Below are positions 31,001-41,150 of a DNA stretch of 62,204 bases, in pieces. Below the pieces are notes generated by a model. The model was given only the letters and a program-made list of their open reading frames with translations, was not told where the DNA came from and made no database searches. This DNA is from Gonapodya prolifera JEL478 (Eukaryota > Monoblepharomycota > Monoblepharidomycetes > Monoblepharidales > Gonapodyaceae). The translations under genes and the position numbers were made by a program. Position 1 is the stretch's first letter; the number at the start of each line of letters is the position of its first letter. The DNA lies in contig KQ965747.1 of assembly GCA_001574975.1 (NCBI GenBank), forward strand, positions 448,685 through 510,888, in the 5' to 3' direction.

Positions 31001-34000
31001 GGCTGCTGCTATGTCAAGGGCCTTCATGGGCTGGAGAAGAATGAGCAGAAGGCTTTGGAACTCATCACGAAGGCTTCGGAGCTTGGTGAGCGAACTGTAC
31101 CGTAATGTTGTCCAAATCGAGATTTGACCTGAGAAACTCTCAGGATGCCCCTCGGCCTGGAACAACCTTGGTGTGATCTACGAGAACGGTCTAGGGGTCG
31201 AAGAGGATGAAGATCTGGCTCTTCGCTACTACCGCGATGCGGTTCACCGAGGTATGTGACGCGAACCATCCTCACTTGTTCTTCGTTCTTACTTTTGACG
31301 ACTCAAAAGGTAACAGAATGGCGTACGTGAACATCGGTCGATGCTACGAGTCCGGTAAAGGCGTGGAGCGCGATGTGAACTGGGCAGTGGACTGGTACTG
31401 GAGGGCAAGTTTGGAAAACGTCAACCAAGGATGGTACTCCTTGGTGAGTGTTGCCGCGCTTTGCGTTCTAGTGCTGTTTATTCATACCCCATTACTGTAC
31501 CAGGCACGTTGCTACGAGCGGGGTCTCGGCATTCCTCAGAGCATCAACGAGGCTGTTCGATACTTCACCCTCGCCGCCGACGAAGGCAACGGCCTCGTGG
31601 AAGCTCAAAACGACTTGGCGGCGATGTACGAGCTGGAACTTGGTGTCAACCGCGACTCAAACAAAGCCGCCGAGTGGTACCGACGCGCTGCCGAGAATGG
31701 CCTGACCATTGCTCAGCACAACATCGCCCGATGCCACTACTTTGGAATTGGTCTCGCAAAGGACCCAGAAAAGGCTGCGACTTGGTGGCGTCGTGCGGCT
31801 GAGCACGGGGATTCCTTGTCCCAGTTTGCTCTTGGGTGCTGCTACTTCTCTGGTTCTGGAGTGGACAAATCTGAAAAGGCGGCGAGGGACCTTTGGGAGA
31901 TGGCTGCCGCTGCAGTGGAGGAGCAATCTGACAAAGCGATCGCGAGGCAATCACAGATGTGGAGTGCGGAGGCCGAGTGCAACCTCGCACTATTCAGCGC
32001 TAGAGGTATCGCAGGCATCGAGAAGGACGTTCAGAAAGCGGTCGACATGTGGGTCGTAGCAGCAAAGAAGGGAAGCCCTACCGCGATGTTCAACTTGGGC
32101 GTGTGCCACGGGCTGAGCAACAAGGGCTCACCCAACGTTCTCGACAAGGTCTTGGAATGGTGAGTGTGGCAGACCGTACCTCCGTTTTTTCTGCGCTAAA
32201 CTACGTTATCACTTTAAGGTGGGGAGCTGCTGGGCAAAGACTCAACGCAGAGGCCGCCTTCTACTCGGCATATGTCCAGCTTACTCGAGCAGCAGACTCG
32301 TCGGAGCCCATAGATCCTACCAAAATATTCGACCTCTACTTCGCCGCGGCACGGACCGGAAACTCGTTCGCTCAAACCGCGCTCGGAAGCTGCTACTGGA
32401 ATGCAAATGGCGTATCGAGGAGCTATGAGAAGGCCCTCGAGTGGTGGAACATGTCCGCGCTTGCGAAAGTCGGAGAGAGCGAAGCGTTGTACCTCTTGGG
32501 ATCGGTTTACTTTGACGGAATAGTTGGCTTACCTCGGGACCCGATGAAAGCCTGCTATATGTTCATGGACGCCGTCGAGAAGGGCAACAGAAACGCAATG
32601 TACGCTCTTGGAGCTTGCTTACAGCTCGGCGAGGGTCACGAAGAAGACCTCCGTAAGATGGAGGCAACATGGGAGCGGGCATCTGATCTTGGACATGCTT
32701 TTGCGCAATCGAGTCTTGGATATTGGTTCCTTGAAGATGCAGGTCTTGACAGGGACAAACACCGGGCATACCAATACTTCGAACTCGCCGCGGAGAACAC
32801 GTCGGATGTTGACCCTTCGGCGGCTTACAACGCTGGTCTGCTTTGCGAGAGTGGTGAGGGTCTACCCCGAGGTCGTCCGAGCATCAGCAAAGCTCTTGAG
32901 TGGTTCGCCCTCGCTGCGGATCAGGGATGTGCTGACGCGCAGTACAAGTTGGGTACGATTTACACGGACGTACCTCACCAATACGAGCAATACGTCAAAC
33001 CAGACTCCACGCTCGCGTTCGAAATGTTCCAGAAGGCGGCGATCCAGGGACACACTGGTGCTCAGTACTCGTACGGTGCAATGCTTGAAGGAGGATATGG
33101 TGTAGCCCATGGACATGCAGATACCAGGGGTGCATTCCGTTGGTACAAGCTTGCGGCTGAGAAGGGGAATGCCCAGGCGCAGAATGCTCTTGGTGTGTGC
33201 TACCAACATGGTATTGGCGTGGAGAAGGATGCGTACAAGGCTGTCGTGTGGTGAGTGAACAATTTGGTCAAGTTGCGGTGATTCAATGCGATTGTAACTC
33301 GAAATTTCTCCTCCATAATAGGTTCTCAAAAGCCGCCGATCAACTTAATGGTGCGTATTCGTGGCTTTGGATAACGTTGCCGGCTAAGACAAGCATACTC
33401 AACGATTCTTGCGCAACAGCGGATGCTTGCTACAATCTCGGTGTTTGCTATGGTTACGGCAGCAACGAACGTGCAGGCACACGAGAGTTCACGAAAGCCT
33501 TCGAATGGTACCTTAAGGCAGCGATGCAAGGACACCCCGGTGCACAAAACAACGTTGGTGAGTGGCAGGACGTTAGTGGACTTCCGCGAAATGATTAAAC
33601 GAAAGCACAATCTTCGTCCTAGGCTATTGCTACCAGTACGGAAAAGGCACTGAAAAGAACATGGAGAAGGCCATTGAGGCTTATAAAATGGCTGCTGACG
33701 GAGGCAACGCCAACGCACAGTACAACCTGGTAAGTGTTGAAGTTAACGTTGCTCGTTCCGATAGCGTGGTCCCCTTACACAAAACGCACCATCACCAGGG
33801 TATTTTCTGCTTTACTGGAGAATACACACCCAGGAACTACGAGAAGGCTGTACGGTATTGGGCAGCTGCTGGAGAGTCCGGTCACGACAAAGCTGCATAC
33901 AATTTGGCGTTCTGTTATGAGAAGGGATACGGCGTGGCGAAGGACCTACAGAAGGCGATGAAGGGATACAAAGGTTTGTATTGCCAGTTTTGTTCGTCAT

Positions 34001-34116
34001 TGGTTGGTGATTCTCATACGAAGTGACCGCTATCTTCCTCAGTCGCCGGATCGCTTGGTCACGCAGGAGCTGCTGACAAATTGCGGGAGCTAATGTATCA
34101 ATTGAGCTCCAACTAG
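28028..34116 (+). CDS. Large multi-exon Sel1-repeat protein
   Basis: About 16 exons with short GT-AG introns can be chained, ending ...KLRELMYQLSSN at 34116. The start is either MMSAREKASAKI at 28028, spliced over 28103-28217 in phase, or the ATG at 28221. The N-terminal third contains a Ser/Pro-rich region (NPWARNN), a helical domain (RISRILLATANRHPPTESDV; VQKLLTAFLDEASEITQELR) and a Lys-rich then Glu-rich tract at about 29460-29640. A JAK-free linker rich in Ala/Glu/Lys follows near 30300-30600. From about 30690 onward at least 15 Sel1-like repeats follow (LGVIYENGLGVEEDEDLALR, IGRCYESGKGVERDVNWAVD, LGVCYQHGIGVEKDAYKAVV), forming a solenoid scaffold. Unlike the kinase/Sel1 genes it lacks a kinase domain and is GC-rich like its neighbours. 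The exact cellular role is unknown. Some internal junctions, such as that near 29130-29268, are unsure. Confidence 0.75.
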
Positions 34117-34298
34117 AAGTCGTCAGTACTGAGGGACGATTAATGCCGTGGTCTATGCACGTGACTGGATTATGTGGTCGGTCGGGACGACCAGGAACGT
34201 TATCTGAACGTCTGTCTGTCTCGATAATTCTAATTGTTGTATGTACTTACTGATATACTCGGTGCAATTACTTTCGTTGAGATTTTCGTCCCGCGTCA
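34117..34298. terminator. Probable 3' UTR and polyadenylation region
   Basis: The sequence directly after the Sel1 gene stop has no ORF. T-rich stretches near 34225-34250 could belong to the transcript end. The assignment is only positional. Confidence 0.25.
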
Positions 34299-34466
34299 AT
34301 GATGGACGACAATGGAAAAGCTCCAATCAATTACGTAAACGATCCGGTTGAGAATAAGCGCCAGGCAGTTGAGGTACTCAACGAAAAGGGACTTTTGAGG
34401 AGGAGCTCACGACTTCGCGGGAGTAGTGTGGGTCTCGTCGGTGTGTCATTGACGATGGACGGATGA
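34299..34466 (+). CDS. Small ORF, 55 residues
   Basis: MMDDNGKAPINYVNDPVENK, then a helix (RQAVEVLNEKG) and a basic patch (LLRRSSRLRG), ending at TGA 34464-34466. Codon use and balanced composition look protein-like, but the length is short and no family was recognised. Confidence 0.3.
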   Translation: MMDDNGKAPINYVNDPVENKRQAVEVLNEKGLLRRSSRLRGSSVGLVGVSLTMDG

Positions 34467-34866
34467 GTGACTTTTCGCAATTCTTTATTATCGGGGGATT
34501 TAGATTCTATAATGCTGATGAACGTGCTTAAGTCTTCTAGATTATGATTTGTATCGCCCTAGAAAGGTCAGTGATTTCCACATAACTTGTTGAAAGTAGT
34601 TCCTCAACCCGAATTGCTTTGTTTTTCGGTGTTTGTGTCGTGTTAAACTACTCATTTGTGATTTTTCGTCAGTTGGACTTTGGAGTGTGGATGACAGGAA
34701 ATGTCTGAAGGCCGACCAGTCAGTGAAGTAGCAGAAAGCGACCGGATCAGAGATTTATATGTTATCATTCCCAGTACAGCTAAAGCAGACTTCCATGCTC
34801 GGTTCACCATTTCTCTTCGGTATAATACTGGTTCAAACCAAGCCTCTTAAAAAAACCAACGGAATT
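34467..34866. other. Intergenic region
   Basis: Nothing coding was recognised on either strand. It contains the 3' ends of the small plus-strand ORF and of the minus-strand gene that ends at 34867. Confidence 0.35.
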
Positions 34867-35314
34867 TTATACAAGCGGCTCGTATGCTTTGTCCAAGAGC
34901 GAGACCTCAGGCGGGGTCGGAACTGCCCATTTCACGACACTGTCCTCTTTCGGAGCCTGGTTGAAGTGGGAGTAAATGGACACACCTAAAATGCGGTGTC
35001 TCAAAATGTGGTCCGTTCGTAAAGCATTCCGCAAGTGGCCAACTTACGGGTTTCCCTCAACAGCTTTGTCGAGCCTTTTAGTCCACCATTCTATAGCTTC
35101 TCGCTTTACTTCGATGGATTTCAAGTTGTGTGAAATTGCATAGCGTACGCTGTGTTTTCAATGGTTCAAGTAAATGAGGATAAGGACTTCAAGCACATTT
35201 TACTTACATTTTTGAGAGTGTATTCGATGCTCTTTTCGGTATTTTCAACGGTGGATATGATCTAGGGTGGTCGGGACACCGTTTGCACTTTGTCGATAAA
35301 TCAACATTGAACAT
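34867..35314 (-). CDS. Small three-exon protein, unknown
   Basis: Exon 1 starts at the ATG 35314 (MFNVDLSTKCKRCPDHPRSY) and ends KIPKRASNTLSK|I. A GT-AG intron leads to exon 2 (VRYAISHNLKSIEVKREAIE, then WWTKRLDKAVEGNP), and another to exon 3. In exon 3 the protein-like frame reads SIYSHFNQAPKEDSVVKWAV ... LLDKAYEPLV. The exon 2/exon 3 junction is one base out for that frame as I place it, so the C-terminus is unsure. The product is about 110 residues, basic and probably helical. A small organelle protein is conceivable, but I do not recognise it. Confidence 0.45.
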
Positions 35315-35823
35315 AATGTGCAACTTCTTTATGTGGTAAAAACGCCCTGGTCACCCACTTAGTTCCACACCAAGCTCACACGGGTTCCGGGCGGGCAAGG
35401 CAGTCGATCCAATTGTAGTGCAGTGCAGGTATAATTCGTGTATGTACAAAAGACGTTGCGATGACGACACCGGTGCACAACTCGCACGTGTCCCATTTCC
35501 CAAATCATCGCACGTCCGGCCCGAGGCCGCCCCCCACCATCCCACTCGAATCGGACTCACGATCAGGTATCATTACCCCAGTTTGTCGACTTGACATGAA
35601 GTCGAAGTCTTCCACCTGTCGTCCTACGTACGAGTTCCCACCGGGCGCCTGCCAGTCCCCGTCTGCATCCCCGTCCGCTCCGAATGCCGGTCGGCCGCCT
35701 TCACCTAACCCACCCTGTTCCCGAAAGCAGCCCTCATCAGCATCGCCGCACGCCGCACCGACCGACCCCCTCGCCCAGTACAACTCACCGCCTGCACGCC
35801 CGCAACAACCCACCCAACCCCGC
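35315..35823. other. Intergenic region
   Basis: GC-rich sequence with overlapping Pro/Ser-rich ORFs on both strands (plus 35461-35916, minus 35505-35852). I read these as shadows, because the last exon of the Rpc31 gene (35852-35824) already uses the right-hand end. No other feature was seen. Confidence 0.35.
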
Positions 35824-36510
35824 CTACTCATCTCGCTCCCCACCGCCAACATCTACATCACGTTGCAGTGGTTGGAGAAACACGCCGTCAGTGCCGATCA
35901 AAACACCCTGCCGTGACTTGCACAAGCCCACACATGGTGATCCCCCTCCCACCTCCACTCACCGTCCCCCAACGCATCATAATCATCGTCCCACATATCC
36001 GGCTCGACGTAATCGTGCTCGTCCTCTTCCTCTTCCTCATTGTACTCTTCTTCGGGCGGGACGGCGTCGGGGTCGTCGTCGGCCGCCTGTGGGGCCACGG
36101 GGGTGACAAGTGAGAAGTGAAGGGATGGCGTGGGGTGCGGCTCGAGAACATCACCCGGAGAGCAAGAGCATCGTTTGTGCCGAGGTGGTGCAGTAGACGC
36201 TTGCTTCGTTTCGCCCACGTCCACCGCTCCTTCCCCGTCGGCCCCCCCACCCCCCACCACCCCCCAACACCTCAGTCATACCCTCATCCAGCCACCCAAC
36301 CGCCCACTCTCCACCCACTCTCCACCTAGCCGTTAACAACTTACCTTATCATCTGCCTCCGCATTCTCAAACCTCGCCGTGAACGCCGAAAGCTCTTCCG
36401 GTGTCATCTTGGCCATCTTGGCCTTTCGGACGGCCTCTGCGCGTTTGAAGGGGTCGTGGACTTGGTGTAGTTCTTCGGGGAAGAGTGAGAGGTCTGTGCG
36501 TGGGGCGAGG

Positions 36511-36584
<74 letters not shown>

Positions 36585-37131
36585 AGGGGAGAGGGGAGTA
36601 TGGTGAGTGGGTGAGACGGGAGCAGAAGGGAGAAGACGCGAATAGAAACGAGCAGAAGGGAGAACAAGTACCTGTGGGGATGGAGGAGAGTTTGTCGGGA
36701 GGAGGTGGTTTGGGTGCTTCGTCTTTCAGGCCTTCATTCGTTCAGATTCGAGTCAGCCCAATCAACAGCGAAGCCCGCGCTGAGCCAACCGCCAACGCAC
36801 TCGATTTCTTCTGCTCTACGGGCTCGATATAGTAAGGCGACTTGCGCATGGCGAGTCTCAACCTCCTGGCCACCTTGACACACTCTGTCAACTGCGGGGT
36901 CATCTCGAGCGGATTGGAGATGTCGATTGGCTGTAGACCGAGCAACAACACGGCATGAATCTATCTCCCGCTCCTTCCTCGCAGCAGCAGAGAACGCACC
37001 GGCTGCCCCACTGTCGGGTCCGTGAATATGAGATTTGTCGGGCCCTGCTCGCCGCCCATGCCAGGGAACTTTGCGAGCGACGACAGCCCGCGCGGTCCGC
37101 CGCCTCGTCCGCGTCCGCCGCCGCGTGACAT
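35824..37131 (-). CDS. RPC31: RNA polymerase III subunit Rpc31/RPC7
   Basis: Rpc31 belongs to the Pol III-specific heterotrimer that helps initiate transcription of tRNA and 5S rRNA genes in the nucleus. Six exons (37131-37000, 36930-36801, 36731-36672, 36494-36345, 36086-35963, 35852-35824) give about 207 residues. Family hallmarks are an N-terminal MSRGGGRGRGGGPRG, a helix ending in MRKSPYYIEP (the conserved R.SPYY-type motif), a PPDKLSSIP linker, FPEELHQVHDPFKRAEAVRK, and an acidic tail (EEEYNEEEEEDEHDYVEPDM) ending GGGERDE. The summed exons are one base too long. The extra base lies in the five-C run of exon 4 beside a 71-base poly-G tract, so a sequencing slip is likely. Its start is 259 bp from the divergent gene at 37391. 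Confidence 0.8.
36513..36583 (+). repeat. 71-base poly-G homopolymer
   Basis: An uninterrupted run of G on the plus strand, inside the third intron of the minus-strand Rpc31 gene, 18 bases upstream of the exon 4 acceptor. It makes that intron 177 nt, against about 70-110 nt for some neighbours. Such a run is typical of two-colour Illumina no-signal artefacts joined into an assembly, though a real G tract cannot be excluded. Confidence 0.95.
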
Positions 37132-37390
37132 TGGAGAATTCGAAGGAAAAAGAGAAAGAGAAGTCGCGGGTTGGGTGTTGCTGCGGACGGACACTCTTCT
37201 CCCCTCCATCCAGTCCATCTTCCGTCAAGATCAATCTCAATCTCAATTCCACCCGTCCAATTGCATTGATTTTTATCTCAATATAACCTCACGTATCATC
37301 TTGACATCACTCATCCTTCCGTGCTAAGCTTCAACCTCCGTGTGACCGCAGCAGGCACTTTCTCCCTCCCATCTCCCCGTCCCGCCTGCC

Positions 37391-38979
37391 ATGAGTTCGA
37401 GTCCCGACGATTCCTTCTCTTCGCTGCCGCTTCCCCTATTGCTGCTGTCCGAGGCGTCGACCGCACTTGCGACTGCGTTCTGCGTGGCTCCCTTTGTGAC
37501 TGTCATCGACAGGGCAATGTGAGTCTGGCACCTGCCTCCGTCCACGGGGGTGCGATCGCGCCTCCAATTCACCTCTCCACTCTCCTGCTATCGATCCCAC
37601 CCCCCGCATTACCCCCGACCTACCCCTCCCTCCAGCATCCAAAATGCGGCTGGCACATCCCATCTCTGGCCCGCCATCAAGACGGGCGCGAGAGAGATTC
37701 TGCTCAGGCCGTGGAATGGAATGCTCAGGAATCCGGTCTTTTTGCTCATGTGGATGGTCTATGGCGGAACGTGAGTTTGGTTGTCGACGGGGGGGGGAGG
37801 GTGGAGGGATAATGTTGCCGGGCAAAGTTGGTTGAGGGGGTGGGAAAGGAGAGATGAGCCGTGTGAGAACAAGGCTTAAAATTGGGAAGGGGCGATGGCG
37901 GGAGGGCTCTTCGTTGCGGGACACGGTGATGGAGGGACGTCGTGGAACCTCTTCGGCCGACAACAATCCCTCACATCTCACCTCTCACATCTCACATCTC
38001 ACATCTCACATCTCCCTCGCCCTCCACTTCACGTACTGGAACATGCCAGCTACGTCACCGCAAACACCATCGAGGTCCTGTCCCGCCGTGCGAAGCGGGA
38101 CTTTGTGTACCCCAAATTCCTCGGCACCAGCGTCACGAACATTGTCTTGAGTACCGTCAAGGATAGGGCGTACACGCGGAATTTGTGAGTCCTGGCCTCG
38201 GGTAGCGCGTGGCGGGGTTTGGTGTGGTGTGCTGATCGGGTCTCGTGTTTGATGCTTCTAGTGGGAAAGTGGCACCAAAAGCACTCCCTGTGTACACGTA
38301 TGGGCTATTCTGGACGAGAGATATGATGACCATGGCTGCCGCGTGAGTACTTTTTACTCTACCAGTTTGTGATTTCTTCGCGGGTGCGGTTATGGACGTT
38401 GGCCGCGACAGGCGTGGTGGAATTGATGGTTTGTTGGGAGCAGCTCGATGGAGATGAAGAAGAAATGTGGAGAGAATGGGTCGGGGATGGGGTGCAAGGG
38501 TGCGAACTGTATGGAAGGATCAATGGAAGGGTAGTGTCTGGAGGTCTTTGTCCCCAAATCTTACAAAACCCACCGTTCCTCTTACCCCACAAAGCTTCAC
38601 CCTCCCCGCCCCCATCGCTCACCACCTGCACGCCCATCTCGACATCCCGCTCACGACCGCGCAAACCGCCTCCCAACTCATCCTGCCATGCTCCATCCAG
38701 CTCCTCTCCACGCCCATCCACCTCGCCGCGCTCGACATGTACAACCGCCCCGACGCCACGCTGCGGCAGAGGGCGGTGCAGATCAGGAGGGAGTACGCGA
38801 AGAGCGTGTTGGCGAGGATGGGTAGGATCTTGCCCGCGCTGGGAATTGGGGGGGTCTTGAATGGGTGGCTTAGAGAGCGCGCACGGGCGGGCGCGATGAG
38901 CGGGTGGCAGGAGTGGGGTAGGGGGAGGAGGTGGGTGGGTGCTGCTGGGGTGCGTGTGATTGCGAAGGCGGAACTGTGA
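37391..38979 (+). CDS. Conserved fungal-type membrane protein, unknown role
   Basis: Five exons (37391-37518, 37636-37770, 38050-38184, 38262-38342, 38595-38979) join in frame into about 287 residues. It contains AFCVAPFVTVIDRAIIQNAA, a loop with PWNGMLRNPVFLLMWMVYGG, VTANTIEVLSRR, a TYGLFWTRDMMTMAAAFTLP segment, and LILPCSIQLLSTPIHLAALD-MYNRP, ending in an Arg-rich tail. I recall a widespread fungal family with the same 'RD.mTi.asFtlP' and 'Q..stP.Hl..ldlYnRp' patterns, predicted to be an inner-membrane protein of mitochondria. That recollection needs a search. It has several amphipathic or hydrophobic helices. It is divergent from Rpc31 and intact. Intron 2 carries a (ACATCTC)n microsatellite. 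Confidence 0.6.
37971..38015. repeat. (ACATCTC)n microsatellite
   Basis: About six tandem 7-bp units of ACATCTC, with one variant, lie inside intron 2 of the membrane-protein gene. The tract is close to the acceptor at 38049, so its length could affect splicing. Confidence 0.85.
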
Positions 38980-39301
38980 ACCTTTGATGCGGGATCGGGT
39001 TCAGCAGAGCCCGGGGTGCTGGCGGGCGCCATGTTGGCGAGGAGAGAGGGGTGACAAAACCACGAGGCTTTTTTTTTTCGTTTCTATTTTATTTTGCATG
39101 CCACTAGTATTTATATTTGGAGAAGGCTTAGACACGATTGTTGCGAATACACAGATTGATTGTCTGACTTCTGCCACGTCCAATCCACCTTCAACGGAAC
39201 ATCCGATGTTTCGGGTTTTGCTCCTCGAGCTTTGGATACTACATTATTATTGTGTGGTGCTGAGGATTACGCCAGGAGAGAAAACCTGTTTGATCCTCCT
39301 C
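38980..39301. other. Intergenic region
   Basis: This is the 3' flank of the membrane-protein gene. No coding sequence was recognised. Confidence 0.35.
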
Positions 39302-39431
39302 TCTCGAGCTGACATATGAAGGCGCAATTACGAAATGTATTTAAAAAAGGTCCACCGTCATATTATCTCGAGCTGACATATGAAGCAATTACGAAATGTA
39401 TTTAAAAACGGTACTCGGTCCACCGTCATAT
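39302..39431. repeat. Two-copy tandem duplication
   Basis: Copies at about 39302-39363 and 39366-39431 share TCTCGAGCTGACATATGAA, then CAATTACGAAATGTATTTAA and TCCACCGTCATAT, with small indels. The region lies beside the dead minus-strand member of the F-box/ankyrin cluster. Confidence 0.8.
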
Positions 39432-39481
39432 CTCCCTACTTCTCGACCCGGCACTGTCTTGCACTCCCAGCTCGCTCGAGC

Positions 39482-40039
39482 TCTGCCTAGATCCACGCCA
39501 ACTCCCCCGCCCACGACCCAAAAAACAGCTTTTCGAACTCCTCCTTCACAACCCCCCAACGGAACACCACACTCGGATATCATCTTACTGATGCTTGCCA
39601 CACGGACCATTGGCTGCGTCCTCACACTCCACAGCACACTCCGCCAGCATCGCGTCCTGTACGCATCCGTACACGATTGCGGCTCTGGCAGCTTTCACCG
39701 TGGGGCTTGACACGGCAACGTACAGGTGCTTGTTGAGCGCTCGCGTGGGGAGGCCAAGACGGTGTGACACAAGTGGGCCGTTCTGGTGATCGACGACGGG
39801 CGGGAAATGCGGCGCAATGCGGGCGAGGATTTCGGCGCGGAGATCGAGGAGGCGGAATCGTGGCGTGTCGGAGTTCGCGAAGGACGGGTGTGGGGTGGAG
39901 CAAGGCGGAGATCACATCGTGAAGAGGTGTGGCGAGAATGTGGAGAGGGGAGGCGTGGCGGGGTGGCGGCAATGCCGTCTTCCTCGCTGTCAAAGAACGG
40001 AGATGCGGTAGTCTCGTCTTCGCCTTCGGAGGTGTCCAT
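39482..40039 (-). pseudogene. F-box/ankyrin-like paralogue 1, internally deleted
   Basis: It starts at the ATG 40039 (MDTSEGEDETTASPFFDSEE), like the paralogues at 40110 and 41151. After a frame shift near 39890 it keeps the F-box-like region, then SHRLGLPTRALNKHLYVAVS, then QDAMLAECAVECEDAANG. It then jumps to a segment near 39560 resembling the family C-terminus (GVP...VVKEEFEKLF, with an extra G). The ankyrin-like middle seen in paralogue 3 is missing. It is the only inverted member of the cluster and clearly broken. Confidence 0.7.
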
Positions 40040-40109
40040 CATCGTCGTGGGCGAGTGCTTCAGATGTGAGGGCACCGATCACCAACAACTAACTTGAAAA
40101 CGCCCCGCG

Positions 40110-40949
40110 ATGGACACACCCGACGACGACGACGAGTACGCCGCCTTCACCTATTTTGACTCCATCGATACCGCCTTTCCCCCCACACCGCCGCGTCCCC
40201 CCACACCACCTCGGCCTCCGTCTCCACCACGTTCTCGGCGACGTCCACCTCCACCCGTCCCATTGTCCCGATTCCCCCTCCTCGACCTCCCCTCTGAGAT
40301 CCTCGCCAGGATCACAGCGCATTTCCCCCCCGTCGCAAATTTTCGTGAAGGTCCGCTTTTGTACTACCGTCTTGGCCTCCCCACGCGGGTTTTCAACAAG
40401 CGACTGTACGCAGCGGTATCAAGCCCCTCTGTGAAAGCTGCCAGAGCCGCCATCGCATTCGGGTCTTTGCAAGACGCGATGGTGGGCGAGTGCTGGGTTG
40501 GGGACGTGGAGGTCGTCACGTTTTTGCTCGCGAGAGGGGCCAAAGTCGGCGTTCTGTCGTACCGCGGGAGAAGCGCAGTCGGTGAGGCGATGCGGCGCGG
40601 GCACGTGCATCTGGTGCGGATGCTCGTGGAAGAGTTCGAACCGGACGTGCGTCGGGTGTTGATGGCGGAGAGGAGTAGGACTGCCGGGTGGGGTGATCGA
40701 CTGAGTGACGAACAAACGTTGCTTGACTGCATTGGGCGCGCGCTTATGAGGGGGCCGGAGTATTATGGCTTGGTGCGGTTCTTGCACAGCGTCGGGACGG
40801 CGAGGTTCGGGTCCAGGTCGTGTGATGCGGGTGCAGTCAGAGCGCACCTGCGCGCCCGTGGAGTGGCGGCTGAGATTGTTGATGAGCATTGCGAGAAGTT
40901 TTCGGAGGCGGTCGTGGTGGGGTGTGCTGAGGTGGAGCAAAGATTATGA
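40110..40949 (+). CDS. F-box-like/ankyrin-like protein, paralogue 2
   Basis: An intact 279-residue single exon. The N-terminus is acidic, then Pro-rich (TPPRPPTPPRPPSPP). Next comes an F-box-like motif (FPLLDLPSEILARITAHFPP, residues about 52-72) and the family block LPTRVFNKRLYAAVSSPSVK. Two or three ankyrin-like units follow (GDVEVVTFLLARGAKVGVLS; RGHVHLVRMLVEEFEP). F-box proteins recruit substrates to SCF ubiquitin ligases, and the ankyrin-like part would bind the target. The C-terminus (RARGVAAEIVDEHCEKFSEA) matches the family end. It is shorter than paralogue 3 because several repeats are absent or reduced. Confidence 0.6.
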   Translation: MDTPDDDDEYAAFTYFDSIDTAFPPTPPRPPTPPRPPSPPRSRRRPPPPVPLSRFPLLDLPSEILARITAHFPPVANFREGPLLYYRLGLPTRVFNKRLYAAVSSPSVKAARAAIAFGSLQDAMVGECWVGDVEVVTFLLARGAKVGVLSYRGRSAVGEAMRRGHVHLVRMLVEEFEPDVRRVLMAERSRTAGWGDRLSDEQTLLDCIGRALMRGPEYYGLVRFLHSVGTARFGSRSCDAGAVRAHLRARGVAAEIVDEHCEKFSEAVVVGCAEVEQRL

Positions 40950-41150
40950 CAGTGACAAAGACACGGATTCGGACGAGTGAAGCGGTGGGGTGCAGGAGTG
41001 CGCGAGGGTGGTGCCAAGGGAATCTTGATGAGCTTTGACTAGTCTTATGCTTTTGATGCCTGCGTCCGAAATATGGCACAAATGTATCACGAGAAGAGCT
41101 GGCGAGTGGCAAATCCACTGTGGCCACCCTCGTCTCACGAAAACACCACG

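Noticed and set aside
30536-31165. 209-codon minus-strand ORF
   Set aside because: Antisense to well-supported Sel1 exons with proper splice sites.
35461-35916. Plus-strand Pro/Ser-rich ORF and opposing minus-strand ORF
   Set aside because: Neither has a recognisable domain, and the right end is the last Rpc31 exon on the minus strand.
36379-36832. Gly-rich and Pro-rich ORFs through the poly-G tract
   Set aside because: They are products of the homopolymer and not genes.
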